Positions 13,481 to 24,978 of a DNA stretch of 64,000 bases are shown one piece after another (the stretch's first letter is position 1; each line of letters begins with the position of its first letter). This DNA comes from Chrysoperla carnea (Eukaryota; Arthropoda; Insecta; Neuroptera; Chrysopidae), in the NCBI RefSeq assembly GCF_905475395.1, contig NC_058340.1:62040181-62104180 (forward strand), given 5' to 3'. A model generated the notes under the pieces. It saw only the letters and a program-made list of their open reading frames with translations. It was not told the DNA's origin and ran no database searches. The position numbers and the translations under genes are program-made.

Positions 13481-14018
13481 ACGACAGACTAGAATAAGAA
13501 TCCTGATTGCCAATAATAGACAAACTTGATAGACAAACAACATGTATTTGAGAGATAGACAATAAATATTCGAGACACTGCAGTCGATAGATTTTCCAAT
13601 TATTTTTATTGATTTTTTTTTATCAAAAAGCGACAAATTTTGTCAAAGGCTTGTTCTATTTTTTGACTATTTAAATTCTTATAAAAAGTATAAACCGAAC
13701 TGCGGTATTAATAATAAAAACTGTTCAATTTCCTAAACAGGATGATTTGAAATAAGTATCCGTATTAAATTAAATCAACGACGGGATTAAAGTTAATGTT
13801 TTTGGAAGAAAATGGCTTTATTTTATTTTTGTCATTTCTGTACATGACCCTCAATTTTTTAACTACGCTTGTGTGCTGGATATCTAAACGTAAATTGCAA
13901 ATATAAAAATTATAATGACGTTTGATTACGTTTATAGTGTCGATTAATATATTTAATTACACGGTTTTTTCCATAATAAACATCAATCAATTTTTATTGA
14001 AACTAATTGTATTTCACA

Positions 14019-14171
14019 TACAGTGTGGACCCGGATAGAGATAACTATGCTTGTAAATTTTCTTATTTTGCATTTTAGGAAAAAAAAACATACCTTATAA
14101 AAAAAATTGCTTTCTATTATAGAGGCATATTTAAAATTTATAAATAACGTACAGGGTACCCAAAAATTTTG
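14019..14171 (+). repeat. Family F repeat, copy 1
   Basis: From ACAGTGTGGACCCGGATAGA to GTACAGGGTACCCAAAAATT. It shares TTTTCTTATTTTGCATTTTA with the copy at 46395-46551. Both ends carry ACAG(T/G)GT in the same direction. Confidence 0.75.
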
Positions 14172-14307
14172 AATCACTATTTTCCTTTTTGATAAACTAC
14201 TATTCCTTTTTATAAGTTGACAAAATGTTACTAAGTTGTTAGCAATTAAGAATTATAACTCTATGCAAAATATCAAGAAGATCCGTGTACTTTAATTAAA
14301 ACATCAT

Positions 14308-14875
14308 TATACCATGTATGTATGAAATTTACATAGTATATTAAGTTTAGTCCCAAGTTTGTAACGCTTAAAAATAATGATACTAGGAAAAAAACTTTGT
14401 CATAGGTGTTCATAAAATCACCTAATTAGTCCATTTTCGGTTGTCCGTCCGTCCGTCTGTGGACACGATAACTCAAAAACGAAAATAGATATCGAGCTGA
14501 AATTCTTACAACGTACTCAGGACGTAAAAAGTGAGGTCAAGTTCGTAAATGAGCATCATAGGTCAATTGGGTCTTGGGTCCGTAGAGTCCATCTTGTAAA
14601 CCTAGAGTCCATCTTGTTAGAGATAGAACAAAAGTTTAAATGTAAAAAATGTTCCTTATAAAAAATTAAACAACTTTTGTTTTAAACATTTTTTCGTAAA
14701 TATCACTGTTTACCCGTGAGGGCGCCAATTAGGCGGAAATTTTATAATATGTACTATACTTGATTAACAGTTATGTATGTGTCACATGTTTGTATGTGTA
14801 ATGTGTTACAGTAATCAACACTACCTATACATGGTATTTCAACAATTAACTCAGTCAATTGTTTGTTTTCACTTG
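14308..14875 (-). repeat. Family A dispersed repeat, copy 3
   Basis: A near-full-length copy in reverse orientation, from TTATACCATGTATG to TTTTCACTTG. It contains a small direct duplication of the block CCTAGAGTCCATCTTGT-like at about 14585-14615. Confidence 0.85.
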
Positions 14876-16375
14876 TTTTTTATTTGAAATAAAGTTGTAC
14901 ATAATTACTAAAAAACGTAACCCTCAATTTTTTATAAACTTTATGCAGTGTAGGTATGTACATTTTTCTCATTAATTGCTTCTGTGAATTTTTGTTTTAA
15001 AAGATTTTCATTGCCATTTATATCACAATTATAACTCCCGCAGATTTTGTGTTTGTGGGACTATTTCTAACAAACAAATTTATAATTGCTGATTGGGCTG
15101 AAATTTTGCATGCCTAAGTAAATCACATGACAATGCATTTTTATGGTAAGTATGTCCTGATTTTCAAATCGCTGACACCATATTTGATAATTAAAATAAA
15201 AAAAAAACTTTTTTAGGAACAAGCTTTTTCTTGTGAATCACTCATAACTGACCATTTTTAAAAGCTTAAGGCACTCAGCTTAAACATTAGGATGTCCCCG
15301 GACGTAAAAATTAAATAGGTACTAAATTTTTATTTCCCATAGAAATGAGCTGTTACGTTTTTTACTTTTTTTCCAATCTACCATCCCATTTGCAAAATAC
15401 AAGAGTGGAAAATTTTTTAAAACCAACCTGTATATGCATAATTTTTATAAAAATTTTATGGAAATTATTGAGAAGTATGGAAGGTGCATAGTACATAATA
15501 TTTATAATTTTAAATTTAATTGAAAATTACCTACGATCAATATTCTTCAATAGTCTTGGAGCTCCCTCAGTAGGTACCAATTAAAAAAAGTTCTCTGAAG
15601 GCACCTAAAAATTTAACTGATTAATTATGATATAATAATGGACAACTATGCCAAGTTTAATTAAATTCTTAATGCAAAGTCTGTTACCGATAGTACTACC
15701 TTAAATTTCTTAATAATTAATATTTTATGAATAGGTATATTGGCGAAAAACGAAATAACTTTTTTTTAAATCTTGTTTATGACTTTTGCAATTTTTATGT
15801 GCTGAAAATCGCTTCTGGTGCATTCTTCTAGACATCATTCCGAATCCAATGTCAATATAGCTCATACATCAGAATAACAAATGAGCTATAATTTATAAAG
15901 ATATATTTTAAAAAAAATTAAATTTATTCTGACATTTTACTGCTCCATCTATGATCATCATTTTAAACCATAAGTTGAAGATTCCTGTTAAAATTTATAA
16001 CAGTAAATGTCAAACAATTCATGGCCTTCTTTTCTGATATACTCAATGAATTATGACTATTTTACACTAACAAAAAATTAAAAACTGTGCAAATATTTTA
16101 GGTGTGTAAAACAATCCCTTCGAGTTTTATGGAAGGAAGATAAGTGAGATCAAGAGAGGTGGAGGCTATAAGGCGGTGGTTTTTATTTTTAAGCTCATTG
16201 AAGCGGGCGGATATCAAGCTAGTTATTTCTATATTTCACTAATTTGATGTTGTCGGCTAGACTTTGTATTCTACTTTATCACATTACGTTTATTTTGCAC
16301 CTGTAAATTTTGGATTATGGCTAATTATAGTTAGATCTAATTATTATGAATATTTTCATATGCTAGAAGCACGAT

Positions 16376-16573
16376 ATAAAAACTTCAGCTTTATATCTGT
16401 TTTCGTTTTTGAGTTATCGTGGTGACAGTAGGGCGGACGGATGGACGGATAGACGAGCGGGCAACCTGAAATGGACAAATTAGATGATTTTATGAAAATA
16501 AAATATTGTTCGTATTATCAATATATCTAAAATTAGTATACCTTGATATATATTTCATATATACAGGGTATAA
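16376..16573 (+). repeat. Family A dispersed repeat, copy 4 (3' part)
   Basis: Only the GTTTTTGAGTTATCGTG, GACGGATGGACGGA and ATATACAGGGTATAA end remains. Confidence 0.7.
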
Positions 16574-17617
16574 TGATATATATTTCATATATTGGGATAT
16601 AAAAACAGTGTATGAAGAATGTGACACTCGAACGGCAAAAAATGGACCATACAACCCACATACGAAGAAAGATAAGCACAGTTTACAGATTGGTTAAAAG
16701 CATAAAAGCTCCTTTTATTTACTTTCAAAAGCAATTAAACTACAAATTTTCTATTGAATGGATCATAATAACCATCGAACAATCACAATAATATATTTTA
16801 GATAATAGTTTCGCGATCCTCGTTGGGCCAGCATAACTAGTGCTAATTTCATCCAGCTATGTATTACATAATTTTTAGCTGAAGTCAGCATATTATGTTA
16901 GTAATTTATACATGGGAATTTGAATTTGTCATCAAACAGCTTCCATCAAGATAAATTAATAGTTTTGATATATAGGTAATGGTGAACCAAAAATTACGTA
17001 TATTATATTGTTTTCTTGAAAGGTAAAACCCAAGGCCACATGATGCTTAGCTTAAGGCTTATGTCATTTTTGTCTATATAGTAATTAGCAATGTATTAAT
17101 TAATTGTGTAATTAATAACTTTGTAACATTATTTATTTAATAAGATGGCAATCTTTTTAGACACTAAACTGGCTAAACCAACGATTAATCTACGTTGACG
17201 TCGGTAGAGTCTAGTTAACAAGTTCTTTGTGAAATATAGAAATAATGTTCGTAAAAAAACGTGGGGTAGCTCCTTGGAATCGGAATGATGTCTAGAAGAG
17301 CATTTTTCAGCACATAAGAGTTTCAAAAGTTATAAACAATTAAAGATGAAAAAAAAGATATTTTATTTTTCGTCAATATTTCATAAAATATTAATATTTA
17401 AGAAGTTTTAAAAATAAATTCTTAAAGAGGAAAAAATTTACAATAACAAACTCCCACGCCTGGAAGTCTTCATTATTTATAATTTTAATTTAACGCTGAA
17501 AATAGGTGTTTTTGCGTCATTTTTAGATTTTTGTTTTATCGTTAAAAACGAGTATCTCACACTAAATAATTTTTTAAGGTAATAAATATTAATTTAAAAG
17601 TTTGAAAAAGTTTTGGT

Positions 17618-17662
17618 GTATTCTGAACGCTCTAAAGAATTTATTTAGAGCGTTCAGAATAC
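17618..17662. repeat. Perfect 19-bp hairpin, 7-nt loop
   Basis: GTATTCTGAACGCTCTAAA (17618-17636) and its exact complement (17644-17662) surround the loop GAATTTA. No gene lies nearby. Confidence 0.8.
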
Positions 17663-18772
17663 AGAAAAGAGTAAGAAATTTATCTTAAAGTTAAATTTTA
17701 AACAAATTTGACAATTGTTTATTCAGGAAATTTTCTGTAATTTTCGTTTTCATTGTAAGCTAAAAAGGATGTTTAAATAATTGGCGAAAAATTTTTTTGG
17801 CTTCGTGTAGTCTTTCTTGTATAAATAATTAAGAAGATCGCGTCAAAAGAGTTTAAAGAATTTTAATACACTGTTTATAATAATAATAGAGATCATTCAC
17901 CGTAATTTAATCACTCCCATTTCGAAGAAATAGTGGTCGATAGCCAAGCGGTACTTTAACTTTACCTTCCGTGCATAAATTGGGGATTTATTTATCTAAC
18001 TTGGTACGAGTTGAATGTTTTATTAACCTAAATACGCTTATAATATTATTATTATCAACACTTACACATTATGTCACAGAATTAACGCGGCAATCCAAGA
18101 AATTTCCAAATAAGTATGTTTTGGAACAAGGTTTTAAAAAAAGTTTCAAATGTTAAAAAAATTTAGAGAACATATGATGCGTGTGATGATGCATGGCCTT
18201 GAAATGGCCATGGAAGAATCTATGAAAATATATTTTAAATTTGTGGTTTTAAAATGAAAATATCCACTTTTTATTATACATATTCCAGCCAAAATTCCAG
18301 TTATAAAGCTACGGTACATAAAGATATACCGTTAAGTGGGCCATTTTTGTAGAAAGCAACCAAACTCAATTGTCAAATATTTTCTAGATACCCAAGCTTC
18401 TGAAAATCTGGAATTTGAAACTAACACGCTAGTAAATAATACCTAGTTATTGAATTTGTAAAAAAAAAAACATTTAGCCTTAAAATCAATGACTTTGAAG
18501 TTAAATAGTTAAGGTCTTTTTTGTAATAAATAATTTAAATGAAAATGTTTTGTATTTTATGTATTTTAATTAATTACAATTTACACAAATAAAAATCGTG
18601 AGCAGCGAGACTCCATTAATAAAGTCATATTTCCCTTTTAACTTCTTATTCAAAGATTTTTCTTATTGAAATGGAATTATAGTTTTCGAAAGCAGCCAAT
18701 ATGTACATAAAAGAACGAAATTTGTTGAATATCTTCGCCAAATTTTAATTAACACTAATTCTGGGTCGTATT

Positions 18773-19526
18773 CAGTGCTGGATTTACACTAGGGGCAGTT
18801 GGGGCTAGCGCCCAGGGCGGCAAATTTTCTAGGGCGGCAAAATTTGTAAGGTGAGAAAACATTTTCTATACAATATATAAATAACTAATTCTTTTAAATA
18901 AACATTGTTTGAAAAAATAAAATTTGATATTTTTTTTTTCTGGAATTGATAAATTAATATAGTTTTTTTTGAAGAATTAAAAAAATTTTTTTTTCGCATG
19001 TTTATTGAGCACTCTAGACATAAAGCTGAAGATTTGCTAGTTGCTGTATTATCTGTTCTTCGGTTTTTTGATCTTGATCTCTCAGATTGTCGAAGTCAGT
19101 CATATGATAACGCGAATAATGTATCAGGGATTTATTCGGGCTTACAGGCAAGAATTCATGAAATTATATCTTGCAGAACATGCTCCTTGTGCTGCTCATT
19201 CTATGAATTTAGTTGGAGTTCACGCAGTAGAATGCGCCCCAGAAGCTGCGTCATTCTTTCATACAGTACAAACTTTATACAACTTTTTTACTGCATCGAC
19301 GCATCGCTGGGAAGTCTTACAGTCTCATACTGAAAAGAGAATTGCGTTAAAAACTTTATCTGCAACCAGATGGTCAGCTCGTTATGAACCGGTTCTTTTT
19401 TCTGCAATTAATTAGTTATTCTAATTCTTAAAAAATGAGATATCAAAACTATTAAAATAAAATTTCAGTCATAGGGCGGCATTTTCTTCAGTGCCCCAGG
19501 GCGGCAGAAATTTAAATCCGGCCCTG
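18773..19526 (+). mobile_element. hAT-family non-autonomous element with perfect target duplication
   Basis: Terminal inverted repeats are CAGTGCTGGATTTA at 18773 and CAGGGCCGGATTTA reading in from 19526. The flanks GTCGTATT at 18765-18772 and 19527-19534 are identical 8-bp duplications. GC-rich AGGGCGGCA motifs recur near both ends (18817, 18832, 19475, 19500). At 754 bp it contains only an internal slice of transposase. Confidence 0.92.
18998..19412 (+). pseudogene. Frameshifted hAT transposase internal fragment
   Basis: Frame one encodes AEDLLVAVLSVLRFFDLD and QSYDNANNVSGIYSGLQARI. A second frame then carries APCAAHSMNLVGVHAVEC, FFHTVQTLYNFFTAS and TLSATRWSARYEP. Together these are consecutive parts of the catalytic region of ZMYM/DUF4371-like hAT transposases. 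The frame changes at about 19150-19185, and the N- and C-terminal parts are missing. Confidence 0.8.
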
Positions 19527-19875
19527 GTCGTATTATCCATTTTTCGTGTTAGTAACTCGCTTATATCAGTCCTTGTGCTAAATGCGGAAAAGTATGGCCA
19601 AAAACTACTACGACAGTAGTACAAACTTACGGAAATAGTTGCTTATCAAAGTCTGATTTTGATTAAAATATTAAATCAGAAAATCCAAAAAAAATCAATC
19701 ATCAGGTGTATTAATTTGATTGCATTAATTACATGTTATTTTAAACAAAATTTGTTCACAAAGTTGGATAAGTTGCCATGATAATAAAATCATAATCAGT
19801 TGACAATGAAAAAACAATTGATTTATAATATTAGAGATTAACAGGAATTATTATTGGATTAATAATTTATTTACG

Positions 19876-19930
19876 CACATTAATTTATCAAAGAGTGTTA
19901 TATTTTTATACTCTTTGATAAATTAATGTG
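19876..19930. repeat. Perfect 21-bp hairpin, 13-nt loop
   Basis: The arm at 19876-19896 (CACATTAATTTATCAAAGAG plus T) is exactly complementary to 19910-19930. The loop is AT-only apart from one G. It lies between a hAT copy and the mariner foldback. Confidence 0.8.
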
Positions 19931-20007
19931 GATCGAAAAGCGATGTGGATCTGTGGATTAATCATTTTTAAGATGAAGACACCCTCATATCATTTTACAC
20001 AGTCATA

Positions 20008-20526
20008 ATAGGTTGGCTGATAAGTCCCCGGTCTGACACATAAATGGCGTCGCTAGTATTAAATGCATATTATTTTTATATAGTACCAACCTTCAAATGA
20101 TTCGTGTCAAAATTTGACGTCTGTAAGTCAATTAGTTTGTGAGATAGAGCGTCTTTTGTGAAGCAACTTTTGTTATTGTGAAAAAAATGGAAAAAAAGGA
20201 ATTTCGTGTTTTGATAAAATACTGTTTTCTGAAGGGAAAAAATACAGTGGAAGCAAAAACTTGGCTTGATAATGAGTTTCCGGACTCTGTATTTTTTCCC
20301 TTCAGAAAACAGTATTTTATCAAAACACGAAATTCCATTTTTTCCATTTTTTTCACAATAACAAAAGTTGCTTCACAAAAGACGCTCTATCTCACAAACT
20401 AATTGACTTACAGACGTCAAATTTTGACACGAATCATTTGAAGGTTGGTACTATATAAAAATAATATGCATTTAATACTAGCGACGCCATTTATGTGTCA
20501 GACCGGGGACTTATCAGCCAACCTGT
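20008..20526. mobile_element. Mariner-derived foldback element (two opposed 5' ends)
   Basis: Two near-identical 240-bp arms, 20008-20247 and 20287-20526, are inverted around a 39-bp centre. The tips read A(T/C)AGGTTGGCTGATAAG, a mariner-type inverted terminal repeat, flanked by TA at 20006-20007 and 20527-20528. Each arm carries a mariner 5' UTR and the start of the transposase: from ATG 20187 on plus the frame reads MEKKEFRVLIKYCFLKGKN, and the right arm repeats it on minus. The left copy alone extends into the loop (EAKTWLDNEFPDS). No catalytic domain is present. Confidence 0.9.
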
Positions 20527-21239
20527 TACATTCTTAATATTTTGCCTAGTGTCAGAGATAGTTAGAGGTATCCAAAAGAAAATACTTCTACTAGAAAAAG
20601 TTGTTTAGAATATTTTTTTATACCCAAAAACCGATTTTCATTACAAAATTTTATAAACGCATTTTTAATTTTATCATTATTTGGGTCTACACTCAAAATT
20701 ATTCAAGTTTATATTATTATATTCAAGAAATATATGAATATGTATAACACTATTAAATTATCAATTTGTCCAGTTTTTACATTTCATAGCACACTAGTTA
20801 TAAAAGTTTATTTTTTAATTTACCGATGTAGCTATAGTCAATACATTCATATATGGATTTATATAGGGATTCAGTTGGGACTTTTCATTTTCGTCTGAAC
20901 ATTTTTTGCTTTAATTTATATTAAATATCGATTTCCAATCATAAATATTATTAATTACTTAAATATTAAGTTTGCTTGCTATTTTCCATTATTAAGTTTA
21001 AGATCCAAATCACTTTTTATGCTGCTGTAAAATAAGAACTAATTAATGTACAGTTTTTTATCTGATCATAAAAATTATTCTCACTAGAGCAATTTATTTT
21101 TAGTATTTGAAAGGTGTTGAACTGAAATATTTAAATCTCTCGGTACGGTTGATAAAACATGAGTTAGTTCACGTAAAAATGGTTCCGTACTACATTTTTT
21201 AAATATTGTTTAGATTCTAGATACATATAAATACTTTTT

Positions 21240-21385
21240 TCCCCTGCCGGGCTGAAAGTGTCAACATTTGTTCCCTTCGTGCTTAACGTAGCTACCGCTT
21301 TCCGCTTCCGTCGAGCAGAAAAATAGTATACACACCACGGGAGCAAGTAAATACTGTCCCAGATCTCATGCTTGTGAATGAACAT
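21240..21385 (-). other. GC-richer, coding-like island of unknown origin
   Basis: The minus-strand frame ending upstream of 21240 encodes WDSIYLLPWCVYYFSARRKR and AVATLSTKGTNVDTFSPAGE. Base composition contrasts with the AT-rich surroundings. There is no start, splice or domain that I can name. The neighbouring 21515-21590 has a weak second copy at about 33425-33500. It may be an element fragment or captured exon. Confidence 0.35.
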
Positions 21386-21808
21386 CAGGTCTGAAACATT
21401 CTTTACTTTTGCTTCCTAATTTAGTTAACAATGCTGAGCCGCTTGCTTTTCATGACAACCAATTCAATTTTTTCAAAAAGAAAAGCGCTGTGGTCAATTT
21501 AGCTGTCCCCTCCACCTACTATGACTGCCATGTTGACTACTTGAGGTCATCAGCGATTTTAATAATAACGACGGCTACGATTTTAAAATGTTTACATACT
21601 TGGTTCGGAACCTTAAATACATCATAAATGTATGCAATCATTTTTTTTTATGATATTTTCAAGGTGAAATGAAATTAATGAGTAGGTTATTTACCCAAAA
21701 AGTGTATTAAACAGTTAAATATTATTATTATATTTATGGGAGATTGAATGGTTTCAAATAAAAATATCTGATTGAAGTGTTATGAAATTATATTAGTAAC
21801 TACTAATA

Positions 21809-22378
21809 GTACAAGATCCGAATTAAGGTCGACCTTCACCCATCTGTTTACCGAATGAAAGTTATTTTTTATGAAATGTAAAATATTTACAAATTTAATA
21901 TCCCTGTTGTGGGTTGCCCTAAAAAATATGGTCCAGACAACTTTTAATAAAAATATCAAAACTTGGAAAGCTTGTAAATTTTATTTTTTGACTGATATTT
22001 TGTGGACAATCATATAGCACCGTATTTGCAATAAAATTATCTTTATTTATATATGTGAGGCAATGAATTAACAGATGAACGTAATTACTATTCACAACTT
22101 GTATAAATACGAAAATAGTGAACGAAAAAAGGCAGACAGCATAGCTGTTGCATATTCTTTATGGCTTTTACTTTCGAGTAGATCAATATTCGTTAGATAT
22201 GCAAGTCTGAAAAATTTCAAAAAATTTTACTCTTGATATTTTCACTAAAAGTAGTCTTGACCACATTTTTTTAGGCAACCCATTGCAGGGATATTTGTTA
22301 ACATTTTATATTTCATAAAAAATAACTTTCATTCGATAAACAGATGGGTGAAGGTCGATCCTAATTGGGATCTTAGAC
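21809..22378. mobile_element. Foldback element with ~170-bp inverted arms, TA flanks
   Basis: The tips GTACAAGATCCGAATTA and GTCTAAGATCCCAATTA face each other and are flanked by TA (21807-21808, 22379-22380). The arms share GACCTTCACCCATCTGTTTA, the GAAAGTTATTTTTTATGAAA block and GGGTTGCC. The centre is unrelated AT-rich sequence. Confidence 0.8.
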
Positions 22379-22752
22379 TATAATTAATTTTTAAAGGTTA
22401 TTCAGATATTTGGATCTATAAGTAGGTATAGATTGAAAATAGAAAAATTTAGGTAATGTTTTAATAGTAATAGTTAAAGTAAATCTTTACAAAACGTTTA
22501 TTGACTCACGCGGCTAAAATTACCTATTTACAAGGAAAACTTTTGCCGGAAAACTGGCTAGGAAAACTTTTGTCTGGCATAATTAAGTTTCAATACTATC
22601 TTTTTTTGCTTAAATGATTTTTAATTGCGTTGTTTTGATTCAAGATATATGACGGTAGCTTTTTTAAAGTCCCTGAAATCAAAATATATAAAAATTAATT
22701 AATTTAATTTATATTAATGAGCTTTGTTTTATACATTTTTACATTTTAAAAT

Positions 22753-23280
22753 CGAACCATTTCGTCACAGTTTATCAATTTTAATTATAAAAGTGCATCA
22801 TGCATAAACACTATTAATTTTGAATTCACAAATAATTTTTTTTTCATTTTGCATAATTGCTTATGCTCTGAAATGTCTAAAAAAAAGTCTCTAATTAAAA
22901 TATTAGACAGTCTAGGTGCCCGTAATAATTGAAATTTTACTGGGAATTATTTATGCTTGTTCCAGCACATTTTTCCCTTCGCGAAAATTGTCGTAAATGG
23001 GACGTTCTCTTTGCTGTTGTCGCAAAAAATTTTGACCGCACGACAAGCTTTAAATTATGCAGGCGGCTTAATTAATTTCGAAGTTTTTTTAATGTTCAAA
23101 CATTACTTAGTTTATCTTTATTCGTCGCAGTACATCGATTTTAGTTACAAAAGTGCATGCATGCATAAACAAATAACTGCAAATATTAAATATACAAATA
23201 AATTTTTAAAATCTAATTTTGCATTGCTTTCTCTCGGAAATGTCTAAATAAAATTATTTAATTAAAATATTACATTTAGT
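22753..23280 (+). repeat. Direct duplication, about 360 bp apart
   Basis: Blocks at 22753-22920 and 23116-23280 share AAAAGTGCAT(C/G)ATGCATAAAC, TTTTGCAT, GAAATGTCTAAA and TTAATTAAAATATTA in the same order. The spacer (about 22950-23070) is a little richer in GC. Confidence 0.6.
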
Positions 23281-23309
23281 TTCTTATGCTTGGCCCAATA
23301 TCGTCTTAT

Positions 23310-23707
23310 GTTGTAAAGTTATAACATAATTCACCATCAAAATTGAAAAAATATAATTTTTTTAAAATTTGTTCCCCACTACCGTGCTAATACATCCTTA
23401 ATAAGTCGGGCACAACGGTTTTTTTTTTGTTTTCAATAATTTATTAAGGATTTAACTTTAATTTAAATATTTTCTATTTAATTTCCATCGACTAGTTTTG
23501 GAGAAATCTAAGAAAACATATAATCCATCTACCGTTTTCCCATAAGACCAATGTTAAATATGCCCTACTTTTGAAGTCATTTATTACTTAAATAATCGAG
23601 CACCCCCCCCCCCCTTAAATTTTAAGAATTGATTTAGACATAGTCCAATTTCATATAAAAAAAATTAAGCCTTTTATATTCTTAAGGGATCTTGTACATC
23701 CTTAAGA
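23310..23707 (+). repeat. Family E repeat, partial copy
   Basis: Matches the second half of the 38520-39142 element read on minus: TACATCCTTAATAAGTCGGG, GACTAGTTTTGGAGAAATCT and CATCTACCGTTTT are shared. It includes a run of 12 C at 23603-23614 not found in the other copies. Confidence 0.7.
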
Positions 23708-24249
23708 GACAAGCTTTTATTGTTCTAAAAAATTATAAAAATAATTTTTTCTACGAGGCACTGATACACGACTGTTTGTAAAAGCTTGAAGCACTCCGAT
23801 TCATTCTTGATATTTTCAGTTGAAATTGTCTCTACATATTTTACTAGTTTACAAATGAGTATGAGATAAAATAAATATTTTGATCTCAGAGAAAGGAAGT
23901 AAATTGGCGTGTTAGCTGGGAGTTGTATATGCTGTCAAGGTAAATACAAAATTTTATTTAAGAAAAAACAAAAATAAACTTTACAAATGATGATGACCTT
24001 AAAAAAGTGAACTCGCTATTGAATAAATAAAGAGCGTGAGCACATATTGAAGCGAAATTATAAGATTTTATTTTTGTCTGCCTATTGATGTATTGATAAA
24101 GAGGAACATTGGCGCGCGATAAATTAACGTAAAGATTTAATTATTGCTCGAGTGTCGGAAATGGAGTTTTTTGATTTTTGTTTTCCAACAATGTTTTGTT
24201 GCCTCTGTTTGTTAAAAGAAGTTTAAATAAGACAGCATAGAAAAAAAAA

Positions 24250-24726
24250 TTACTTAAGGATGTACGAACGCCTTCTTCGGATTGCTTCAATAGCCAATTT
24301 AGATTCTAAACGGTAAAAAATAGAATAACATTTTAAATTAGAAAGTTGATCCCCATAAAAAACTAATAATTTTTTATTAAAAAATTTTTTTCGAAAAACG
24401 TTTAGCTTTCAGAGGAAATGCAACTTAAAAATAAGTCATTATTGCATTTAATAAAAGGAAAATACGCTTAAAGTTTATCGGCAATTTAGTAGGTCAATGG
24501 CATGGACACAACATTTTTCCGTAGTAAATGTGTTTCCTTTAGGTTTAGATTAAATGACATATATGTAAGTCGCATTTCCTTCGAAAGCTGACAATTTTCG
24601 AAAAAATGGATTATGAAAAATGTTAGTTTTTTTTATGAAGATCAACTTTTTAAAGTATCATTCTATCTCTTACCGTTTGGCTATTTCTCTTACCTTTCTA
24701 AATTGGCTATTAAAGAAACTCGAAGA
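24250..24726. mobile_element. Imperfect inverted-repeat element
   Basis: AATAGCCAATTTAGA at about 24290 is mirrored by TCTAAATTGGCTATT near 24710. Inner blocks GAAAGTTGATC / GATCAACTTT and GAGGAAATGCAACTT / AAGTCGCATTTCCTTC are also inverted. The left side is preceded by TTAAGGATGTACGAACGCC, like the tip of family E. Confidence 0.65.
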
Positions 24727-24947
24727 ACTAAGTCAAGTCTGATGTTAGAACATGATGTCAGCGCCAGACCAAGGGAAGAGCAAGTGGAGCAGGCGCTCTA
24801 GGCTCCAGGTTGCAAGGGACGCTAAAATGCTAACTGCGAAAAACAATTTCACAATTTAAGTAGTGATTATTGAAATAAAAGTGAATTTTTGGAAAAAAAA
24901 GGCTCCGAAAGACGATCTCGCTCTACCTTGATTTGTTGCTCTACCTT

Positions 24948-24978
24948 GAGTTTGATGATGTTCCACATCATCAAACTC
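24948..24978. repeat. Perfect short palindrome
   Basis: GAGTTTGATGATGT and ACATCATCAAACTC flank a 3-nt centre. It follows two direct copies of a TTGCTCTACCTTGA-type block. Confidence 0.65.

Larger units (their letters stand above)
9991..18764. other. Gene-free interval with scattered repeats
   Basis: It contains the 143-bp direct repeat, the first hAT copy, family F copy 1, family A copies 3 and 4, and one perfect hairpin. The remaining pieces (10801-12173, 13489-14018, 14876-16375, 16574-17617, 17663-18764) show nothing I can name. Confidence 0.65.

Noticed and set aside
20132-20402. Two nearly identical 74-residue frames on opposite strands
   Set aside because: They are the same mariner 5' end read from both arms of a palindrome, not two genes.
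23603-23614. Run of 12 C in AT-rich DNA
   Set aside because: A homopolymer in a decayed family E copy; likely slippage or a sequencing artefact.
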